DNA from: Symbiodinium natans
Taxonomy: Eukaryota > Sar > Dinophyceae > Suessiales > Symbiodiniaceae
Direction of reading: 5' to 3'
DNA: 64,000 nt
Assembly (NCBI GenBank): GCA_905221605.1
Contig: CAJNDS010001657.1
Location: 1-64,000, forward strand
Part shown: positions 42,375 to 53,750 of the stretch, piece after piece
Position numbering within the stretch: position 1 is the first letter of the stretch
Layout of the letters: each line of letters starts with the position of its first letter
Notes under the pieces: model-generated
Seen by the model: only the letters and a program-made list of their open reading frames with translations
Told to the model about the DNA's origin: nothing
The model's database searches: none
Translations under genes and position numbers: made by a program

Positions 42375-42413
<39 letters not shown>

Positions 42414-42424
42414 TATAATATAGG
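42341..42424. repeat. Right boundary arm and TA palindrome
   Basis: ACCTAGATCATGGGC(G)10TGATCATCC, inverted relative to 38151-38190, is followed by about 50 bases of alternating TA with a central GTATA. Confidence 0.85.
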
Positions 42425-44699
42425 CTGTCCCAGGCCCCCAGCACGAACGTGATGTGCAGGAGGAGCTTCATCACTTCCATGATAAAGATCGACTGAGGCT
42501 AGCGGCAACAGTGATGTCACACTCAGGGCATGCCAGCGTCACTAGTTGCACAATGACTGTCCGGCTCTTCATGAAGATGTGCAATAGCATACGGCTGTGC
42601 TGCTCGTCTGGATGACTGGTGCAAAGACCTGGCTAAACCCGTGCGCCATGAGCCCGTCGTGAGCAACGGTATGGGCCTCAGGACCTGAGCCTGCATTACA
42701 CTAGCTTCGGATTTCAAGGCGCATGCTAGCAGCATCTCACGTCCTAAATTGCCTCGGGAACATGTCCCTTCAACTCTCGCCATCTGTCATATTCTAAGAG
42801 TATTGCAATAAGTCGAAGAAGAAATGGAATGATCACGCAAACCGCGACAAAAGACACGATGCTAACGACAACATGGCGTCAAGATGAATGACCACCGTCA
42901 ACCATCAGCATCACAACCATCAGAGGTCTGGATAGTTGCACTCCTACCTTCAGCCCTGCTTACCTAAAGGCCTACCTGGAAAGCCTAGGTTACTAAAATG
43001 GGCAACTTCTCAAAAAAGCATGTTCTCGTGCGCAGGACACACGCCCGCCTCGAAAGCAGCGAAGTAGTCATTTCTGTGTCTTCAGGAGCACCAGTTTATG
43101 TTAGTCTATGTCGCATCTTTGGAAGAGAAGATATCAAGATTGAGTAGTGAGTGCTGTGCGCCGTCCCCCACCCCCTCCCCTGTAAGCTGGAGTGCCCTCC
43201 TCTGGTAAAAGCTTTAGCAGCTCCCAGTGTGGGGTTTTCAAAGGCTCGCCTTGCACTGTGAGCTTTGTGTTGTGAGTTCTACACCTTGCCGAAAACTGCT
43301 GAAGCCAGGGTTGGCCAACAGTGCAGTTTTCTTTGGGACCATTACTTGTCCCGAAGGCCGTTTGTTGAGATTTCGGCTGTAAAAGTTGCATGCCTTTCTG
43401 CCTCCACAGGAGGTGGTCTGGCACTGCTGAAAGATCTCAAACCCAAACCTCAACAACAACCTCACACACCCAAGAATACGTGTTGAAGTAAACTGTCTCA
43501 GAACCACCCTGAATCTTCCAGCTTGTGTGTTTGGAGTGTCTGGCGCAGAAATCGACCAGCCAGAAGCAAATCACATCAGCAAAGGTGGAAAGAAGTGGTG
43601 TAGGGATCTGGTCTTTCAGTATTTATACCGCCAACAAGCCCTGAACCTTGCAACTCAGACACCTGCAAGGCACCACGCTTCCAGACCTGACTGCCTCGGA
43701 GCCCCACCCGCCTACAAACCCCCCAAAACAACCCTGAAACCTCCGTGGCCCCGGCGTTCGGTCACTACCTCCCTGTGTCAGGACTGGTGTGCTTGCTGTT
43801 TTCGTTAGTTTTGGTAGTGCTTCTCTGTTACATGTCATGCCACCCATCTGTCTGGAAACTTGGAAGATGCATCGTCGGCCAAGCAAGCCATATCAAAATC
43901 AATGCAAACCAAGCACGACATCAAGCAAAAAGCATTCCAAAGTCGAAATCAAGCACCAGTGCCAAACAGAAAGGCAAGCTTTGTTTTTGCAGGGTTCAGG
44001 GAGTGTTTAAGGCCTGCTGCAGAGCAGTGAGTCAGAGAGAGGTGCCGGACGACTCGAAGGCCGCTGTCATTTTGTCACTCGAGGCACCCCTGCTGACTTT
44101 ATACCCCCACTGAGATCGGTCATATGTTTGCAGGCTCCGCCTGCGCATGACCTTTGGGATCCGTACTTCGCGCAGGGGCTTCGTATACTCAAGCTTTATT
44201 TGACAGGGCGTGGTGCTTCCCAACTAGAAAGCAGGCTTTTTCAAGATAAGTATGTGAAGCAAGTGCGTTAATAGTCCGAGTATGTTGTGCTTGGCAAGGT
44301 TAAGAGTGGTAAGTGTGGCCGGAAGAATAGTATACATGGTAACTAAACAGGTGAGGTCATTCAATACACAATATGCGGAGTATCTGTTAAGACAAGACAG
44401 AAGCCTTGGAACTAGGCTGACGCCACCAAGTTAGCCTTCTTAGCTGGGGTGAGAGAAACAACATAGCAAAGTGTCAGGCCGGGCACGAATGCTCCCCGGC
44501 AGTATGTATGTATATACATGTGCATGGCTACTAAATCTCAACCTCGACGTGAAACCGAAGGGGAATCTGGTTTTAGGGGATACGGGGATCCGGGAGGCTG
44601 GGGCGACCCGCTCCCGAATACGCACGTCCTAAGAAATTGCCAACAATACACCTCGAGTGGCGCGCAAGGCTGACGTCGTAGCCACTTTTTGATCCTCAC
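42425..44699. other. No recognisable gene
   Basis: Frames up to about 120 codons on both strands. None has a recognisable motif. Confidence 0.35.
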
Positions 44700-44763
44700 A
44701 TGCACTGCTGCATGCGGAAGTACTCCTTGACCTTCTGGCCATATCGAAGCACCCGGCACTTGC
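44700..44763 (-). CDS. Possible small exon
   Basis: Between a CTGCAAG acceptor and a GTGAGG donor the frame reads KCRVLRYGQKVKEYFRMQQC. The good splice sites and protein-like text suggest a real exon, but its gene cannot be named and no partner exon was found. Confidence 0.25.
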
Positions 44764-47509
44764 CTTGCAGGCTCACATCTCAGGCAGCACAGAAACAAAC
44801 GAGGCAAAAACACTGAAACCGTCTCTTGCTGATTTCGAAGGGCGACAAGGCTGCAAGTCTCAAACCAACAGCCAACGCAAGCAGCTTTCTGCTAAGGCAG
44901 AACAGCAACGCAACCTAGCCATCCAAAAAAGGCCAGCCTAAGTTTCACACATCTGTCTACAAATCCTGACTCGAGTCCGAGGCTGGCTACGTTAGGCCCC
45001 CCCACGATTGACGCATGCAGCAAACATCCCCCAGCTCCAACCAGGCAACGCTCATCCCTGGTTTCACGATTCAGCATACCAAGAGAGTTTTGAACTATCC
45101 ACACGGCTAAATTCTGATCCTGCTTAACAATGAATTAAAATGGGAATTCAGAGCCTGCTTAAATATGGAGCATGCGTGGAAGCCATGAACATCCGGAACC
45201 CAACGAACACGCAGACTGCTACATAGTGCCTACAGAAACTTAAACCTGACTTTGCCCCAGCCGCAGCAGTCATTGCAGCCCAAGCAGACGCCGCAGCGGA
45301 AGAACCCTTGGGCCTGGGTATGCGTTGAGTTTCGGGGTTAAGGGGTTGATTGGGCGTCAGGGTTTGGTGCCTTTGTTGAACCTGCGCTATGCTACTGCCT
45401 GAGACGGGAATGCGACTGCACCATCGCTCCACGACAGCACCAGTGCACATGAACAAGACTAAGCAGACAAAGCCCTATCAGCAACGGTGCCTCAAAGTAC
45501 AAACCTTCTTGAAACTAAGAGTATTCCTAGTAAAGTTCACAACAAAAACTGTTGCTTCCGTCAGGCCTTTGTCAAAAGGCCTCGGCAATCTGTAAAAAAT
45601 GGCTCAGACAACATAGTACTGCACTTTCATTTCAGCTCCCCCAAGTCTTGAGAGTCTAATTCGTCCAGGTTCAACATGCCCATTTGACGAGAAGGATTTT
45701 TACAGCTTAGTGTTGGCACTATGCCTTGAAAACGAGAACTAGGATTGAAAATGGCGAGGCCACCCCATCTGTAGAGCAGGTTGGATCTATAGATTCGGTT
45801 GGATGCCTTTGGTCGGTTCAGTGCATTATGCCAGCGTAGACTTCAAATGAGAGACCATGTGAGCCAGCAGCCCAAAAGCGGGCGACAGTTATGCATAAAA
45901 ACTATGCATGGTCTGCAGGGGGCACGCCGCGGGCTCGCGCCGATCTAGCCCCTCTTACTCGTTACGTTCGAAACCCCTTTCGTGTTGACACACTGTGTGG
46001 GGAAACTCCATGTTTATCTAGGGCGACCTGATTTCGAATCGACCCCAAAACAGATTGCGTTATATAAGATTGCGTCATGTATTGTTTTGGGCTTCAGTTG
46101 GATGGTGGGCAGGCCAAAGCCCAGAATTCAAAACAAAAACCATGCAGTGAGCGGCCGTGCACCAGCTGAGCCCAAACCCGACATCGGTTCAAAAGATCTA
46201 TATACCAACAGCCTGTGCTTATTGCTAACAACTCAGTGACCAAATCCGACAAACCAGCCTTTGTGACTTCGTCCGTGCAGAACTCCCTCTCAAACGTCCG
46301 GTTTCCGACATCGTAGTCCTGAGTTCTGCTGCTGGTCGCTATTCGTCTCTATGGCCCGCTTGGTACTTTGAAAGCGGTCCGCCCTGCCCGTGTCGCGCAA
46401 AACCGCGATCAAACACAGCAACATCCTTGAAGCCTGCGTCCAGCGTTCGGAAAGGTTTGGGGATCAGGGGATCGAGCAGATTGGTTCGAACCCACAAGTT
46501 CGTGCGAGTAATGGGATCGTGTGATCCTTGTTACACAAACTGTGGTGTGTGGTACACCAAACCCATGATGGGTGTTCGGTGTATCATGTGCATCTAAAGC
46601 CATGCTCTCTTTTCGCTCTCTTGCCCTCGGTGCTCACCACGAGCCAAGAAGATAGAAGCGCTACAGAATCCTCCATAGAAGAAAGTGTAAGGCGGTCGAA
46701 GATGGGAATCTCCAAACTCCTTTTGCAGCTGGCTCACCAGAGCCAGACCTGAACCCTAGATCTGAACCTTCATATTGCATCTAAGCCTGTAAACTGCAGA
46801 CTCCAGGTAGAAGGTTGGAGACCTCCCGGCAAACTTCAGAGATGGAGTCGCAACCTCCACAAGAAGCCATGCCTTTTTGGCTTCATAGTGAACGCAGCGA
46901 TTCGGATAAGTGCGAAAAGACAAACATGTTATACCAACCAGTAACCAGGTCTGGTCCGTTCCAACCATCGTAACGAACATCCATGCTGTGCCTGGCTCGT
47001 GTTGGGCCGGGTGTCCACGCTGCGATAGAGGCACTGCGGGACGGGATAAGTCGCCTCGGTCCATTTCTTCACGAGGTATCCTACCTACTGTTTGTCGTTT
47101 CCCACGCGCCTAAAGGAAAAGGAGGAAGAGTTCGCAAGGCCGAACGAACCATTAAATTGTGCCTGACGCCCCCACTGTGACAGGGACCTGACTGCTCTTT
47201 TTCTGTGGTCGGGGGGGGGGGGGGGGTTTCCGTCTGGATGTACTCAAAACTGATGTGCTGGTCAGTTCAATACTGTGTTTTTGCACTACCCGCTGTAACC
47301 AGTTCCGGCATGACAAACGTCACCAGAACCATCAGCAGAAGCGACAGCGAGTTCAGAGAGGGTACACCACAAACCTTCTGAAGCATCATTGAGTGCTTTA
47401 GAAGGGAATGAAAAGGCCATGAGCGCACATCCTGTCAAACCAAAGTGGCGTGACGCTTAACCGGCAGGATCTCCATCATGTGTTGCAGCTCCGTGTCTGT
47501 CTCCTGAAA
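44764..47509. other. No recognisable gene
   Basis: Scattered short frames, with a G17 homopolymer just beyond at about 47210-47227 as well. A GGTTCGAACCC string near 46484 looks like a tRNA T-arm but lacks the rest of a cloverleaf. Confidence 0.35.
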
Positions 47510-47974
47510 TCAAGGAAAGAGCTGAAAGCCAAACCCAAGTGGTAAGCTGTTAGAGCCACGCTCGTACAACTCATTTGGCCAAGGATTCGGCCTGCCCCTT
47601 CCGGCAAAGTCTGGGCTTTCAGTGAGGATCTGTTTGAAGGGATATGTTCTAGCATTTAGAAAAGGACGCTGCATGGCGTGAGGCGCACGCCCCATCGAAC
47701 CTAGCAACGGGTAGGTTCCCTCAGTTGAGCAATTGACTTCTTGGTGCACTTGCTCACCACCTACCACTACCATGCAGCACCAACGAGACTCACCCGAAAG
47801 GGTGCGCCCCCACCCGCTGAGACCTGCGCGATACCTGCCTGAGTCAGTGTACAGCAGGCAAGGCACTCGGTGTGTCGCAGCGAAAAGATTTACCAGGCTC
47901 AACTCCGTTCCTTTGAAACTCGTCATCCATTGGCGACCAACGCCTTCATTGCGAAAGCAAAGTACGGAATGCAA
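47510..47974 (-). CDS. Uncharacterised coding-like frame
   Basis: A 154-codon frame reads VGRQWMTSFKGTELSLVNLF, then LLGSMGRAPHAMQRPFLNAR and FAGRGRPNPWPNELYERG. Composition is protein-like and better than overlapping frames. The first Met may not be the start. No domain is recognised. Confidence 0.35.
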   Translation of the reverse strand: MHSVLCFRNEGVGRQWMTSFKGTELSLVNLFAATHRVPCLLYTDSGRYRAGLSGWGRTLSGESRWCCMVVVGGEQVHQEVNCSTEGTYPLLGSMGRAPHAMQRPFLNARTYPFKQILTESPDFAGRGRPNPWPNELYERGSNSLPLGFGFQLFP

Positions 47975-49093
47975 CGACCAAGAGAGGAAGCTTGTCCCAG
48001 GCTGCTGCCAAGCCCACTGTATCCAAAGCGTGCGTACACCTCACATGACGAGCCGTGCTCTGAGCCAATCTGGGCTCCCGCTACAACCAGTGGCTGCATA
48101 CACACGAGGGAAGTCAGCATTGGCATGTGCTTTTATGATCTCCGACAATAGCGACTCGAGAGGTATTGACTTGTGTTGGGCCGGGGGGGGGGGGGGTGCG
48201 TGCAGCCCGGGGCATGGTGGCCGCTCCGCAAGTTGGCCAAGCATCTCAAGCAAGGGACTAGCGGCGGCGCTGGAAGCGAACAAAAGCAAACCATCGAACA
48301 GAAACCATAGAAGCGCAAGCAACGAACACACCATTCGGGCAACAACGCTGAAGCTTGTGTGGCCATGAACTTTCTGTGGACCTTGTGAACTAGAACCCTA
48401 AACTTCAAGCAGAAGCCCCTGAAGCCTTCCTTCTGGCAAGCTGGAGCAGTTTGCCGTATCCCTGCGGATGGGAGTCCGTCACTACCCAAGCCTGCCCAAT
48501 AGGATTCCGACGCCCACAAGGAAAACATCAGTTCGTCTAATTCTAGGCAATCATCTCAAAATCGTCCAGCCAAATCCAGCCTCACACCTTACGAAACCAG
48601 AACCATGAACCCACAGCGACATGTCGTGTTGAAAACGCTGAAGCAAAATGTGCTGTTCATTGACACCTAATCGTGCTGCTTCACGAACAACCGAGACTCG
48701 CATTGCACCCACGTGTGTCTACCATGCGCAGCTGCCACGTTTAGGGAAAACTTCGGCAAAATTCCCGATCTTCAACACCACCATTCGGTCCTATTTATCA
48801 AAGACAAGGATCGTAGCCAGGATTATCGTCTTTGATGATTATGTCCAGGAGGGCAAGCACGCCATCGATGCCCACGCGCATCCCTGACTGGAGCATCGGT
48901 TTCAACAACCGAGGCTAGGCGACACATGCATCAACACTAATTATGGCAGTTACGGGGCTCCAGCAAACTTCTGGCTGCAATGCGGGAAGGCATGCAAGCA
49001 AAACAGCCCAACGCTGCTTCGCTTCTTGGGAATCCGGGCTGCTGAGAATCTGCATCCTAGCGGTCCTAGCAGAACTCCTGATCTTGTGTGGCC
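47975..49093. other. No recognisable gene
   Basis: Short frames on both strands and a (G)13 tract at about 48182-48196. Any further C-terminal exons of the neighbouring kinase would be here but were not identified. Confidence 0.35.
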
Positions 49094-49267
49094 TGGGTCA
49101 GGGTCCAGCATCTGTGTGATGAGGATATCCAGCGTCGTCTGTTTTGATGGGATATTGCCATCCTGGAGCGGACGGTAAGCGACCTGGGCCCGGCCAGTGG
49201 CATCTGTCAAGAAGGGCGGATAGCTGGAGTAGGTCAGAAGGTAGAGCATGACGCCCAGCGACCACAC
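49094..49267 (-). CDS. Ser/Thr protein kinase exon, subdomains IX-XI
   Basis: After a GGCTTCAG acceptor the frame reads VWSLGVMLYLLTYSSYPPFL, the helix-F motif, with its Asp supplied by the previous exon. Then comes QDGNIPSKQTTLDILITQML and DPDP, the usual end of the C-lobe. Three minus-strand exons in order (51127, 50231, 49267) make one kinase gene. Calcium/calmodulin-type kinases have the closest wording, but the subfamily is not fixed. What follows DPDP is probably intron. Confidence 0.75.
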
Positions 49268-50138
49268 CTGAAGCCACTGCAAGCTTTCTAGCCTTTCTTG
49301 GGTGCTGACTGAGACTGTTGATGCCGTTTTTGACCCATTGGGTTTCGTTCACGTTCAGGTGCGGACGGTCTAGCGCCGGACGTCTCCAAAATGTCCGGGC
49401 CCCGGACGTTCACGGACGCTGCCGAGCCGTCGCGCACCCTCTTAGGTCGCCAGAGTTGTCCGCGAGCAAGTATGAAACCTTTAGCCATGTTCCACGCAAC
49501 CATCGTGCACCATCGGAGGCCGCCACGGATGTTTATGAACTCTCCGAACGGTTTCCAAACCCTTATGCATATACTTGGCAGACCGGCGGGGCAATAAGAC
49601 TTTGGAAGTTATCAAGAAGTTGTGCATTGCGCTAAGTTCGGTGTTCGGTTCATATGCTTGCAAAACTTACTTATAAGCCTTGCAAGTAAGAGATTGCTTA
49701 TGGAAATCATTGGCAGCGGTTTAAGTTGTTGCATTGAATACTCGAGGCGGCAGGGGTTTTCGTGACTCGCTGCCTGGGATGTTTTTTTGCCATATTCGAG
49801 CTCCGAAAAAAGTTTTCGTTTGAGTGGAGTTCTCTTTGCCGGCATTTCAACCGCTGGCTCGCGACGCCGGCTGCTTGCAGGGGAGTCGTGAGCTACTCGT
49901 CATAGTAAAAACATGGCAATCGCAACATAAGAAGTAACAGAAACAGTTGGAGCAATTTTTCTCGATAGCACGATGTATTTTGGGGCACGGGCACTCGCCG
50001 ACATTCTCTGTGGGATTCGAGGCGTCGGGCGAGGAGAGTGGCTAAACTGAAATTTAGCAACCCCAACCTGAAGGAGGGAAGGATTGCAAAATCTAAGCCC
50101 GCCTTATGCCAAAGGCTGAATTAATGAAGCCCGGCAAC

Positions 50139-50231
50139 ATCGCGCTTCGGACTCGCAAGTGCGCCCTTCGCTTCCTTCCACACTTCCGGAGCGACGTAGG
50201 AGGGCGTGCCGCTGGCTTCTCGGTGGGAAGG
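50139..50231 (-). CDS. Ser/Thr protein kinase exon, activation segment
   Basis: A CCTCCACAG acceptor and a GTTGCC donor bound exactly 31 codons in phase 0: PSHREASGTPSYVAPEVWKE, then AKGALASPKRD. GTPSYVAPE is the P+1 loop with the APE motif. The closing RD joins the next exon to give RDVWSLG, which confirms the splice. Confidence 0.8.
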
Positions 50232-50989
50232 CTGTGGAGGCTTTGAGTAGAGGTTCGGATTAAGGTCAGCATTCTTTCGGAGGCTGAGATTAGGATATGC
50301 CCTCTCGCAACTTGGTACTGTATAACGTAGTGTGCTGCAGGTAAACGATGCGTGGCTCAATTGTAAATGCCCAGCATCTGCAAGAGCCTTTCACCTTCGG
50401 CTCGCATGAAAGGCCCAGGTCAATCACAGAGGCGAAGCCTGGGTTGCCGAGGGTTCTGAGGCCAATTTGCCGGTCTCAAGACTTCAAGCTGCCGGCATCC
50501 GTGTTCGTATTGTAGGGGAATCTTACACGCCTGTCAAAACTCCAGGAATATCTTAGTCTTAACTTACTGAAGAAATTGAGGGGCCTTTGTAACGTAGAGC
50601 TGCACTCATGAACAGCACAGTGGCGTAGTACCACAGCAAACTTCACGTCATGGCAGTATCTTGCAAGCAGCTTGTGGGGTGAGTTAGGGCTACAAGTGGG
50701 GTCTACTGGGTTTTTGAGGATTCAGGGCCATTCAGGGGCTTCGGCTCTGGTTTACTCTTGAGAAATTCTAGCCAGTGAGTGCGAACGGTTCCAGTTCTCG
50801 ATGCGCAGGATGACGACCCCTCTATTCACGTTTCACTGTGCTGTGCGTTCACTTTACTTTCGCAGCCAGCTAGGAGCAACTTCTGGAACATGCTCAAGCC
50901 CAAGTTCAGAGACGCACCTTGCTCGCAAGGTGGGGTCGTGAGGCTTCGTAACTTCAACACTGCCCCAGCATCTCTTAAAGCCTTGATCC

Positions 50990-51127
50990 AGAAACTTTCC
51001 CTCGAAGCTGCAGAGCCAAACTCCCATGACTCCGGGGGACAGTTGTTGCTGCCTTGGCAGTTGATCATGGCGTTTTCCAGCTTCAGGTCAGTATGGATAA
51101 TGCCGTTGGCGTGCAAGGCCTCCACGC
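50990..51127 (-). CDS. Ser/Thr protein kinase exon, catalytic loop
   Basis: A CACGCAG acceptor precedes GVEALHANGIIHTDLKLENA. This is the catalytic loop, with Thr in place of the Arg of HRD and with the catalytic Asp, Lys and Asn kept. MINCQGSNNC and PPESWEFGSAASRES follow, so the DFG position reads EFG. The donor may be GTTTCT or a GC site within GGCTCTGC. The N-lobe (glycine loop, VAIK) was not found upstream. The protein may be a pseudokinase or an atypical non-RD kinase. Confidence 0.7.
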
Positions 51128-51732
51128 CTGCGTGCCGTGGTCGCCGCAGGCGCTGCGACAACCAGCGAGGCATGGTCTTTCGATGATTGCTGGGTTCGGA
51201 TGGTTTTGATGCTCGGGAGTCGGTTCCAAAGCAAAAAGGAGTATGACAAGGCTCGGCCCTAGCCAACGCCGACTTCCGCAACCTACGAACATCTACGGAC
51301 ATAACTGGCAAAAGGTCCCGGCTAGTGAACAAGCGTAACCAGCAGAGCTGAAGTGAACCCTGAACCACATAAGCTTCTTCGACCGTTGGCAACAAACGCA
51401 TTGCCACAAGTCCAAGCGCGCGAGGCAAAATTGGCCTGTGTCTGCGTGTTGCTTTGTTGTGGTTTGTTGTTGCTTTGTGGTGGCTTCAAGTGGCCCTCTC
51501 AGAATCAAGGCCAACGGGGCAACATTGCATGCGCACTAAACGGTTTCAGCCTGGACTGCCCTTCTGACGTACACGTGCCCTTATTTGCCGGCCCTGAACT
51601 CTGAACACCCAACCTGGCCTGATCCCAACCCTCAACGGCACAAACCTTGCGAGCCTCTCACCAACTGGTAGAACAAAGCCAGGATGTAATCGTTGCCTCA
51701 TCCCAAGTGAAACTGCTCCCAGGCTCTTCTGG
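51128..51732. other. Probable kinase intron or upstream region
   Basis: The N-lobe exons should lie here or further up on the minus strand. No glycine-rich loop is seen in the visible frames. Confidence 0.35.
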
Positions 51733-52015
51733 CTAGGGATATACGAGGGAGTCGGGATCAGATGCAGCGTCCGCCTCCTTGACTCTGCAACAAGCGGTGG
51801 AGAAACAAAAGCAAGACATGTTGCTGTAGTTCAAGGGCTTGTCAGAGCTCCGTCGGACCCGGTCCCAGCAATTCCTCTTGCCGCTGCAGGTCTTGCATTC
51901 TCCTTTCAGGGTGGCAGCGGAAGAGTGTCTAGTAGACCCAGAACTCATCTCGTCACTCTTGTATTCAAGACCAACCCCGAACTTCCCCGTGTCAAAGTGG
52001 CTTGTCCAAGCGCGC
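51733..52015 (-). CDS. Possible C-terminal exon, cysteine-containing
   Basis: After a CTTCCCAG acceptor the frame reads AWTSHFDTGKFGVGLEYKSD, then GECKTCSGKRNCWDRVRRSS and MSCFCFSTACCRVKEAD, and stops at 51733. Eight Cys are clustered in about 40 residues. No known family. It may be the end of a gene whose other exons lie upstream. Confidence 0.4.
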
Positions 52016-53228
52016 CTGGGAAGTGCAGTAAGTGCTGCTTCTACTTTGCTGAGGATGACAACTCGATCACAGACCACGCTTGGCTTTAAGTTTGAACGGT
52101 AACGACACGGAACCAAAACCCCAGCTTCCAACACCCCCTCAACACGCTAAACCCTGGATGTCCCTGCTGGGTCCCAAACCCGCCTTGGCACTTCATCCAA
52201 AGGTCACGAAAATCGCCACCATTGAGGTAAGGCATCCTTGCCGGCAACCCCCTTAAGGCCCTGACCACCAGAAGGAGAATCAGGGACCGCAACTTGAGAC
52301 CCTACGGGGCGCCATAGTTTTTGCTGAATTCAAAGGTGTGGGATGTTGATGTCGACTTGACAAGTGTCTCTGCACCCTACGCCCTTAAGCTTCCCGTGGT
52401 TAGAAATGTTGCAAACCAAGGAACTTAAATACCTGAAAAACAAAGCCGCTCCTTTCGTCTGGTTTGGATGGCATCAGGCTATTGGCATCAGGGTTCATTG
52501 CAAGTGCTTTATGGTGACACGGTGACACGGCTCAGATTTGCAAAGCTTGACGAGTTCCACGCGCTCCCCCGCCCCCACAGCTTCAATGCATAGGAGTTTT
52601 TGTTATGTTCACAAACATTGACCCTGCTCACAGGAGCAAGTGACAGCTTCGGAAGCATGTGGCGCACCAAGCCGAGATGACAGCGCAAGACCCGGTTGCG
52701 CAGATGAAGCAGGCCAGGGAGCTCAAGGATTCCCGTCGCCGTGAGCAAACCACACACTTTAAGGCTTTAAGGTGAACTCGGCGGGTGATGAAAAGATATA
52801 TGTTGCCACTATCTGAAACTCGGTTTGTTCCTCCCTTGATAAAGTACAGTTCAGGCAAGAATAGTTTCAGAACAAAGCTGGTTTGCTCTTCCAAGACTTG
52901 AAACTCTCGCATCCGTGATTAAAAACTTCAGAGACTGATTTCACGTGGTCCTTGGCACCAGTTCTTACGACAAACCCCGCAGAGTCGGAGCCCTGAGGGA
53001 TAAAAACACGGTTGCTACTTTATGCTGCATCGAGATTCAGGATCCAGGTGCCTTCCTCGGTCTTGAAGCTCGAAGGCGAGCCGAGGGCAGAGGTGCAGTA
53101 GTCGCTGACCTGAACTCCCAAACATATCTCACAGGCACGTTCTTGAACCGAATTTCAAGACTCATAACTGCCCTGCAGAAAGGCAATGCAAACTGAGCAC
53201 AGGAATCGGCACTGCCGACTGATTTCTG

Positions 53229-53750
53229 CCACTTGCCCCGCTTGCCCCACTGGCTCTGGCCTAGATGCGGAAACCAATATGTGCCACTTGCCTTTCCAGA
53301 TGAGCTAGTTGATCTTGTCCCGCTTGCCCCACTTGCCCCAGGAGAGGGGAGCCCTCTGCAAAAGAGGCCAAAGTGTTCGAGAACGAGCTTTGCCTCATGT
53401 TTGTAGCCACAAGTCTGCCTGTAAAGAACCTCTTTCCCCTGGCCGAGTCAGCTTGGTGAATACAATAGAAACGCGGTAGGACCCACTTGCTCCCATTTGC
53501 CCCACATGCGGGATTGCCCCAAGCTTTGGCTAGGATCTGGAAAAGAACCCAATTTCCGGGGCCAGGAAGTCGTAAATGACCTCAAGAATTGGAGAGAACA
53601 AGTCTGCCTGACACTGCGCCGACCGCTACGCTGCAAGCTAGGTGACGTGGGGAGGCAGGGGCGGGGTCTTTCCACTTGTCCGTGGGGCAAGTGAGGCAAG
53701 TGGGGCAAAATGAATTGGCTTTCGGACGAGCAAGTGGGGCAAGTGGGGCA
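53229..53750. repeat. Inverted clusters of TTGCCCCAC decamers
   Basis: CACTTGCCCC-type units occur at 53229-53250, 53318-53340 and 53482-53505. The reverse complement (GGGGCAAGTG) occurs at 53682-53709 and 53730-53750. The two orientations could pair. Confidence 0.7.

Noticed and set aside
46470-46500. tRNA T-arm-like GGTTCGAACCC
   Set aside because: No matching acceptor stem, D-arm or anticodon arm could be placed around it.
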